The notes under the pieces: generated by a model
Databases searched by the model: none
The model's input: only the letters and a program-made list of their open reading frames with translations
What the model was told of the DNA's origin: nothing
Translations under genes and position numbers: made by a program
NCBI GenBank assembly: GCA_035554115.1
Contig: DATMIW010000022.1
Coordinates: 1-17,479, forward strand
From: CAXTSE01 sp035554115
GTDB lineage: Bacteria; Actinomycetota; Actinomycetes; Actinomycetales; Microbacteriaceae
Length of the DNA: 17,479 nt
Direction of reading: 5' to 3'
Shown: positions 13,589 through 17,479 of the stretch, in pieces
Position numbering within the stretch: position 1 is the stretch's first letter
Layout: each line of letters opens with the position of its first letter

Positions 13589-14893
13589 GGCCGTTCTGCG
13601 GGTCCCGCGTTTCGCGCGGTGCACCGCGGGCGGAAACTCTGCGCCCGGGATCGCCAGACGCTCGGCCACGAGGCTGCGGATCGCGAGGCGCGCAGGAGAC
13701 CGGGATGCGGCATCCAGCAATGCCCGTGCACTCACCAGCGCCGCATCAAATGCCGCGCCATCCCACGGAATGAGCACGGGGTCGTCGATGCCCCCGAATC
13801 GGCTCAGGGTTTGCGTGATTTGAGCCTGCGGGGCGAGACCGACCGCACGCGACCGCACTTTGGTAATGACCGTCGTCACGCGCTCGGGTGCGACGAGGTC
13901 AAGCAGCTCCGCGCGGGCGTGAAGGTAGCGGGCCAGACCTATCGCGTCCGCCGCACCCACGGCGAGCACCTGATCCGCGGCTGCGAGGCCGGCAAGAGTG
14001 GCCGCATTTCGTCGAGGCGTGGCGGCATCGCTTGAGAGCTCTTCGTCTTGTTCTATGGCGGCTGCGGTGTCGACCACGAGCACATCGACCCAGTCGCGTG
14101 CCGCCGCGATCACGCCGGAGACCCGATCCGCCGTCAGTTCGGGCCAGCGGCTGGGTCGGCCGAGACCGGTGAGTACCCAGAATCCGCTGTGGCCGGATCG
14201 GTGCCAGGATCCCACCCGCTCGAACTCCTCGGAGTTCAACGCTCCTGTGCCCGCGAGTCGGCATGCGGCGGCGAAACCGGGAGCTTCGTCAAGCATCCCC
14301 AGCGACGGAGCAACCGAGGCGGCGTGCGTGTCGGCATCGGCGAGCGCCACCCGCAGACCCGCTTCTGCGAGTTCGGCAGCGATCGCGATGGCGAGAGTTG
14401 TGCGGCCGGGAGCGCCGTGCGGTCCCCACACCGTCACGACCTGTCCGCGCCTCGGCTGTGCGGGCAGGATCACATCGGCGGGTTCGGCGCCCGCTCCACG
14501 GGGCGGGAGACCTCCACTGATCCCGGAGTCCTCGCGACCGGCGGCGCCAGTGTTGCTGGTGCCACCGGCACCACCTCCACGCAGACCCTCCCAACTGAGT
14601 GGCCCGTCAACAGAGTCGACGATGCCGAGAGAGAGAGCGTAGCGCACCTCCGCCGGACTGCTGGTGCTCACTATCAGGCGCGCACCCGCGGAGTCACAGG
14701 CGGCAATAAGCCGCGCGGTCAGGTACTGCGGTGTCGCGACAGCGAGCACAAGCTGTGGTTTCACGGCGGGAATCCGGGTCGCCAACTCGTCCGCCCCCGA
14801 ACAGTGCGCCACAATTCGATGCCCGTAGCGGGTGGCGCTGCCGTCGAGACGCCTCTCATCGTCAAGCGGCACAACCAAAGCGACGTCCGTCAC
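13586..14893 (-). CDS. MinD/CpaE-like ATPase with altered P-loop
   Basis: A 435-residue protein in two parts. Residues 1-105 look like a receiver-like or CpaE/TadZ-type N-terminal domain (LVLAVATPQY, ARLIVSTSSP). A Gly/Ser-rich linker of about 45 residues follows. The ATPase begins near 152 with VVTVWGPHGAPGRTTLA, where a MinD protein would have KGGVGKTT: both Walker lysines are replaced (GPHG for GKGG, and Arg164 for Lys). LADADTHAASVA and DVLVVDTAAA match the later MinD motifs. The family positions pili, flagella or division proteins at the membrane. It overlaps the SAF gene by 4 nt (GTGA) and leads into pdtaS 9 nt on, forming one operon. Whether it hydrolyses ATP is uncertain. Confidence 0.8.
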   Translation of the reverse strand: MTDVALVVPLDDERRLDGSATRYGHRIVAHCSGADELATRIPAVKPQLVLAVATPQYLTARLIAACDSAGARLIVSTSSPAEVRYALSLGIVDSVDGPLSWEGLRGGGAGGTSNTGAAGREDSGISGGLPPRGAGAEPADVILPAQPRRGQVVTVWGPHGAPGRTTLAIAIAAELAEAGLRVALADADTHAASVAPSLGMLDEAPGFAAACRLAGTGALNSEEFERVGSWHRSGHSGFWVLTGLGRPSRWPELTADRVSGVIAAARDWVDVLVVDTAAAIEQDEELSSDAATPRRNAATLAGLAAADQVLAVGAADAIGLARYLHARAELLDLVAPERVTTVITKVRSRAVGLAPQAQITQTLSRFGGIDDPVLIPWDGAAFDAALVSARALLDAASRSPARLAIRSLVAERLAIPGAEFPPAVHRAKRGTRRTA

Positions 14894-15549
14894 AGCTCGC
14901 CGATCGTCAGGCCCGCGGGCACAACGGCGAGCGCATCGTCGGCGGCTATCGCCTCAAGCACCCGGGCCACTCGCGAGCGCGGTACCCGCACCTCGATCTG
15001 CGAGGCGGTACCCGACGACACGAGGCCCGCCTCATCGAGAACCCGCACCACCACCGCATCCGAGACCAGAATCACCGGGGAGGCGAAGTCGTCGCTGTCC
15101 TCCGTTGCGGGGTCAGGACTCCCCGAGGTGGAGCTCGGGGCCGCCCACACATCCACCAGGGATCCAGGCACCGCTGCTTCGCTCGGCGGGGTGCTCACCG
15201 TCAGCACGATCGCTGTCGTGACCTGGCCCGTCTCGGTGCTGAGCGCCGCACGCGGAACAAGCTCGCCTTTGCGCACAACAGCCGTGAGCACAAGCCCGGA
15301 CGATGGCACCGCACCCTCTGCGAGATACATTTTCTCGGCCCCGTCGAGGGCGACGCGGCGCACCACGAGATCAGAAACGCGGACGCGGTCACCCGGTTCC
15401 AGCCCCTCCGCCGCCGCATAGACAGCAATCCGACGATCGACAGCACCCACGAGTCCGACCACACCAGCGACCGACACCGCGACCAGAGCAAGCCCGATCA
15501 CGAGACGGATGTCGATGACACGACGACGGCGAGCATCAGCAGACGGCAT
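14890..15549 (-). CDS. SAF-domain membrane-anchored protein (CpaB/RcpC-like)
   Basis: A 219-residue protein. A basic N-terminus (MPSADARRRR) precedes one membrane helix at about 15-36. The SAF domain begins near 41 (IAVYAAAEGLEPGDRVRVSDL) and is followed by a second domain with VPGSLVDVWAAP near 127-138, the pattern seen in CpaB/RcpC periplasmic pilus-assembly proteins. The C-terminus ends AGLTIGEL. ATG 15549 was chosen because AAGGA lies about 6 nt upstream; a longer frame to 15948 overlaps the divergent HTH gene and is rejected. Pairing with a CpaE-like ATPase recalls the tad system, but no other pilus genes are present, so the pair may have another job. Confidence 0.85.
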   Translation of the reverse strand: MPSADARRRRVIDIRLVIGLALVAVSVAGVVGLVGAVDRRIAVYAAAEGLEPGDRVRVSDLVVRRVALDGAEKMYLAEGAVPSSGLVLTAVVRKGELVPRAALSTETGQVTTAIVLTVSTPPSEAAVPGSLVDVWAAPSSTSGSPDPATEDSDDFASPVILVSDAVVVRVLDEAGLVSSGTASQIEVRVPRSRVARVLEAIAADDALAVVPAGLTIGEL

Positions 15550-15632
15550 AGTGAGTCCTTCGATTCCAGGAGCTGGGGTCGGCGCGAGGCGCTTCCCCCA
15601 TGCTGGTCTGGCCGCCCAATCGCGGCGGAAAG

Positions 15633-15641
15633 TTATCCACA
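15633..15641. promoter_or_regulatory. DnaA-box 9-mer
   Basis: TTATCCACA is a perfect match to the DnaA-box consensus. It lies in the 132-bp divergent region between the SAF gene and the HTH gene. A second perfect copy is at 16640-16648. Confidence 0.45.
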
Positions 15642-15668
15642 TGCCGGTTCGACGTACGCCCGCGCGCG

Positions 15669-15674
15669 CATAAT
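15669..15674 (+). promoter_or_regulatory. -10 element for a leaderless HTH gene
   Basis: CATAAT is one base from TATAAT and ends 7 nt before the ATG at 15682. No Shine-Dalgarno is visible there, which together suggests a leaderless transcript. Confidence 0.4.
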
Positions 15675-15681
15675 CGTGGTC

Positions 15682-15960
15682 ATGACGGCTTCGGATTCTG
15701 CTTCCGCGGGCCTGGGGCGCTTTCTGACGGTGGCCGATGTGGCCGAAATTCTCAACGTCTCGGCCAGCCAGGCGTATGCGCTCGTGAGATCTGGCGAACT
15801 CCCCGCTATCAAAGTGGGGGGCAGCGGGCACTGGCGCGTCGAGCGCACGGTGTTGGAGGGATACATCTCCGGGAAATATGAAGAGAACCGCCGCAGGGGA
15901 ATGTGGAATGAATCGGAGTTCGCTGAGCTGCCTGAGCTGTTTCAGCACGACAGTCGCTGA
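15682..15960 (+). CDS. Excisionase-type helix-turn-helix DNA-binding protein
   Basis: A 92-residue protein. Residues 14-63 form a MerR-like winged helix of the excisionase/HTH_17 class: LTVADVAEILNVSASQAYALVRSGELPAIKVGG, where the first helices and turn are at 15-35 and the wing is at about 43-52 (GGSGHWRV). It ends in an acidic tail. It probably acts as a small transcription factor; the gene is not next to any integrase, so an excisionase role is not supported. ATG 15682 is preferred to a GTG 6 nt upstream because of the spacing to the CATAAT element. A long frame from 14731 through the SAF operon is a shadow. GAGACG (15981-15986) and CGTCTC (16010-16015) flank the end as a weak stem. Confidence 0.85.
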   Translation: MTASDSASAGLGRFLTVADVAEILNVSASQAYALVRSGELPAIKVGGSGHWRVERTVLEGYISGKYEENRRRGMWNESEFAELPELFQHDSR

Positions 15961-16013
15961 GGTGCCGCGTAGAAGGCGACGAGACGCCGTTTGAGAGGCA
16001 GAGAAGGGCCGTC

Positions 16014-16598
16014 TCAGAAACGGATGAGAGCCAATTCCGAGGTCGACAGGATGCGGATCGCCGTGACCTCGCGGTTGTGCCGGGGACTCGCCGGGTCGTG
16101 TTCGGCAAGATCGAAGTGGTCTCGCCCGACGCGATCAATCGTGCCGAAGAAATGACCGGAACGGGTCCTCACTTCGATTGTTGCCCGCCTTCGACAGAGG
16201 TCGCGCAGCACAAAACTGAGCCCGAGACGCAGCGACAAATCTGTCGGTTCACCCGTGGGCGGCGCCGCAAGCCCCATCATCAACTGCTCGGAACCCGGCG
16301 TGACCGCCGCGATCGACGCAATGGGAACAACGCAGGACCCACGGCGGCTGCCCGCGGGCGAAATTTCGCCGGCTATCCAGTCCCGCGCGACGGTACGAAC
16401 GTGAAGTGGAATCCGCTGACCGTCGATCAGGTCGAGCATCAGGGTGTCGTCACATTGCATCATCGAGCGGATGCGATCGCGGAGTGCAAGCCGGCCGACC
16501 CGGAGCCGCTCCTCTTCTGCGAGAATTTCGACCTCATCCGCCCCCAGTTCTTGGGCGAGTTGGCTTTCGAGATCGTCGAAGAGGTTCTCCCAGCGCAT
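16014..16598 (-). CDS. Conserved unknown protein, possible Sm-like fold
   Basis: A 194-residue cytosolic protein with no signal or membrane helix. It starts MRWENLFDDLESQLAQE, an acidic helix that looks conserved-type. Two stretches have strand-turn-strand character: DTLMLDLIDGQRIPLHV at about 51-67 and ATIEVRTRSGHFFGTIDRVG near 139-158, followed by FDLAEHD. The pattern I-V-T-x-G-x-F-x-G-x-I-x-x-V-x-x-D-x-x-L recalls Sm-like barrels, which bind RNA or nucleic acids; this is inference only. From memory, proteins of this shape occur close to secA in Actinobacteria. No Shine-Dalgarno is present and a TAGCCT element lies 7 nt before the ATG (16606-16611), suggesting a leaderless transcript. Confidence 0.75.
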   Translation of the reverse strand: MRWENLFDDLESQLAQELGADEVEILAEEERLRVGRLALRDRIRSMMQCDDTLMLDLIDGQRIPLHVRTVARDWIAGEISPAGSRRGSCVVPIASIAAVTPGSEQLMMGLAAPPTGEPTDLSLRLGLSFVLRDLCRRRATIEVRTRSGHFFGTIDRVGRDHFDLAEHDPASPRHNREVTAIRILSTSELALIRF

Positions 16599-16605
16599 AG
16601 CCGCG

Positions 16606-16611
16606 AGGCTA
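16606..16611 (-). promoter_or_regulatory. -10 element for a leaderless transcript
   Basis: On the minus strand TAGCCT fits TANNNT and lies 7 nt before the ATG at 16598, which has no Shine-Dalgarno. Confidence 0.3.
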
Positions 16612-16629
16612 GCCCCCAGTCAGAACGGT

Positions 16630-16650
16630 CTGTGGAGGTTATCCACAGAT
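16630..16650. promoter_or_regulatory. DnaA-box 9-mer inside an inverted repeat
   Basis: TTATCCACA at 16640-16648 is a perfect DnaA-box match. It is part of a 7-bp perfect inverted repeat, TCTGTGG and CCACAGA, with a 7-nt spacer. It lies between two divergent genes and upstream of both, so it could be an operator as well as a DnaA site. Confidence 0.45.
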
Positions 16651-16746
16651 GCAATCTTTTCTCGACATGCATGGGTGACGCATGGTTAGGTGGTCCTGCC
16701 CCGAGGGGCTAGAGGATCACAGACGACGGGCGACCGAGGGGACCGG

Positions 16747-17190
16747 ATGAGCACCGCCGGACGACAAGCACAGGGTGTGGCAAACCTCGCCATCCGCACC
16801 AAATTCGACTCGACTGAATTCTTTGGGCACCAGCCCACGGCCACGTCCGAGCTGCCGGACCCCGCTCCCCTCCTGGAGAACCTCACGAGGTGCGTCATCG
16901 AGATCCTCGCCGGAGCTCGCGAGCTTGAGCAGATCGCGAGGTGGGTTGACGACGATGTCTACCGCCACCTGCTGAAGCGGGTCGTCATCGGTTCCCGCGC
17001 ACGACAGGTCACCGGGCGCCCGCCGACTCGCCCCACATTCACAATCGGCACAACACGCATATGCGAACCACGCGACGGCGTGATCGAAGCTGTCGTTATC
17101 GTGCAGGGCCGCGCGCGCACCCGAGCTGTCGCGCTCCGCCTCGAGGGCCTCGATCGCCGCTGGCGTGCGACGGCCATCAACGTCCTCTAA
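16747..17190 (+). CDS. Rv3235-family protein (DUF6459-like)
   Basis: A 147-residue protein. After about 40 poorly ordered residues, the core begins PAPLLENLTRCVIEILAGARELEQIARWVDDDVYRHL, close to the family pattern of a helical pair followed by a short loop and YxxL. The second half is a strand-rich part (RICEPRDGVIEAVVIVQ, AVALRLEG, RWRATAINVL) typical of the same family. Function is not known; the family is often found close to secA in Actinobacteria, as here, where it converges on the SecA gene with an 18-nt gap. ATG 16747 was chosen because GAGGGG lies about 5 nt upstream; a start at 16690 would add 19 residues without an RBS. Confidence 0.85.
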   Translation: MSTAGRQAQGVANLAIRTKFDSTEFFGHQPTATSELPDPAPLLENLTRCVIEILAGARELEQIARWVDDDVYRHLLKRVVIGSRARQVTGRPPTRPTFTIGTTRICEPRDGVIEAVVIVQGRARTRAVALRLEGLDRRWRATAINVL

Positions 17191-17208
17191 GCCGCGGCGC
17201 CTGGCGGG

Positions 17209-17479
17209 CTAGCGCTTGCCCTGTGCTCGGCGCTGGGCTCGGTTCTGGGGCGCCTGCCCGCCGTCTTCGGTGCGCTGGCCGAACGCGCCGCGGCCACCGG
17301 ATCCGGATGCCGGAGCTGCGGCAGGTGCCGGGGATCCGCCGTCTCGAGACAACGCCGCCGCCTGCTCGGCCTGCTGACGCTGCGCCACGGCCGTGGCAGC
17401 CTGCTCGAGCTGACCGCGCTGGTTGCGCACCTCGACCTCGCCCTGCGCGTCGGCACTCGGGGCCGAGAAGCTGAGCTTG
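17209..17479 (-). CDS. secA: SecA C-terminus (partial)
   Basis: The last 89 residues of a protein that enters from the right edge. KLSFSAPSADAQGEVEV is the usual end of the SecA helical wing region (pattern L-x-[YF]-S-A-P). A low-complexity tail rich in Gln, Ala and Gly follows and ends NRAQRRAQGKR, typical of actinobacterial SecA1. The zinc-binding C-terminal motif of proteobacterial SecA is absent, as expected for this lineage. SecA is the ATPase that drives preproteins through SecYEG. The reading is in frame from 17478; the start and ATPase domains lie outside the window. Confidence 0.9.
   Translation of the reverse strand, partial: KLSFSAPSADAQGEVEVRNQRGQLEQAATAVAQRQQAEQAAALSRDGGSPAPAAAPASGSGGRGAFGQRTEDGGQAPQNRAQRRAQGKR

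Noticed and set aside
14048..15421. Long plus-strand frame (457 codons) across the ATPase and SAF genes
   Set aside because: It is the complement of two genes with recognisable domains; the product is Ser/Thr/Arg-rich without motifs.
15550..15948. Extension of the SAF protein to 15948
   Set aside because: It is antisense to the HTH gene, and ATG 15549 has a good RBS followed by a normal membrane-anchor N-terminus.
15682..15960. True phage excisionase for the tRNA-Lys islet
   Set aside because: It lies 5 kb from the tRNA among core genes, with no integrase nearby; the fold is shared by many small regulators.

Overview
The window reads as high-GC actinobacterial chromosome, most likely from the family Microbacteriaceae or a close relative. 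The reasons are a WhiB1-type iron-sulfur regulator, a PdtaS-type histidine kinase, an Rv3235-family protein and the C-terminus of SecA. These occur in an order that, from memory, resembles the whiB1-pdtaS-Rv3235-secA neighbourhood of Mycobacterium. Many genes also look leaderless or start with GTG, and GC at third codon positions is high.

Left half (about 1-9180) is accessory: a surface-polysaccharide cluster. A GT4 glycosyltransferase runs leftwards. Across a 690-bp gap, a tightly packed rightward operon holds three GT2 glycosyltransferases, a hexapeptide-repeat acyltransferase, a Wzx-type flippase and a large unassigned polytopic membrane protein that is a candidate polymerase or GT-C enzyme. 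Together these would build, decorate and export a lipid-linked oligosaccharide. The initiating sugar-phosphate transferase and chain-length control genes are not in view. The gap contains a probable promoter, a leader with two mutually exclusive G/C hairpins, and a DUF2510-like small gene broken by two frameshifts just before the first GT2.

Middle (about 9181-10601) is a decayed islet. An intact tRNA-Lys(CTT) gene lies at the right edge and an imperfect direct repeat of its last 58 nt lies 1.3 kb away at the left edge, like the two attachment sites of an old tRNA-integrated element. Between them are one intact lipoprotein gene, a broken lipoprotein gene that starts 4 nt after the tRNA, and a possible antitoxin fragment.

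Right half (10637-17479) is core. It holds a Bcp peroxiredoxin, a four-helix membrane protein, WhiB1, and a leftward operon encoding a SAF-domain protein, a MinD/CpaE-like ATPase and PdtaS. Then come an excisionase-type HTH protein, a conserved unknown, an Rv3235-family protein and the SecA C-terminus cut by the window edge. Two perfect DnaA-box 9-mers lie in the intergenic regions here.

All assignments come from reading the translated sequence and recalled family motifs. No database search was run.
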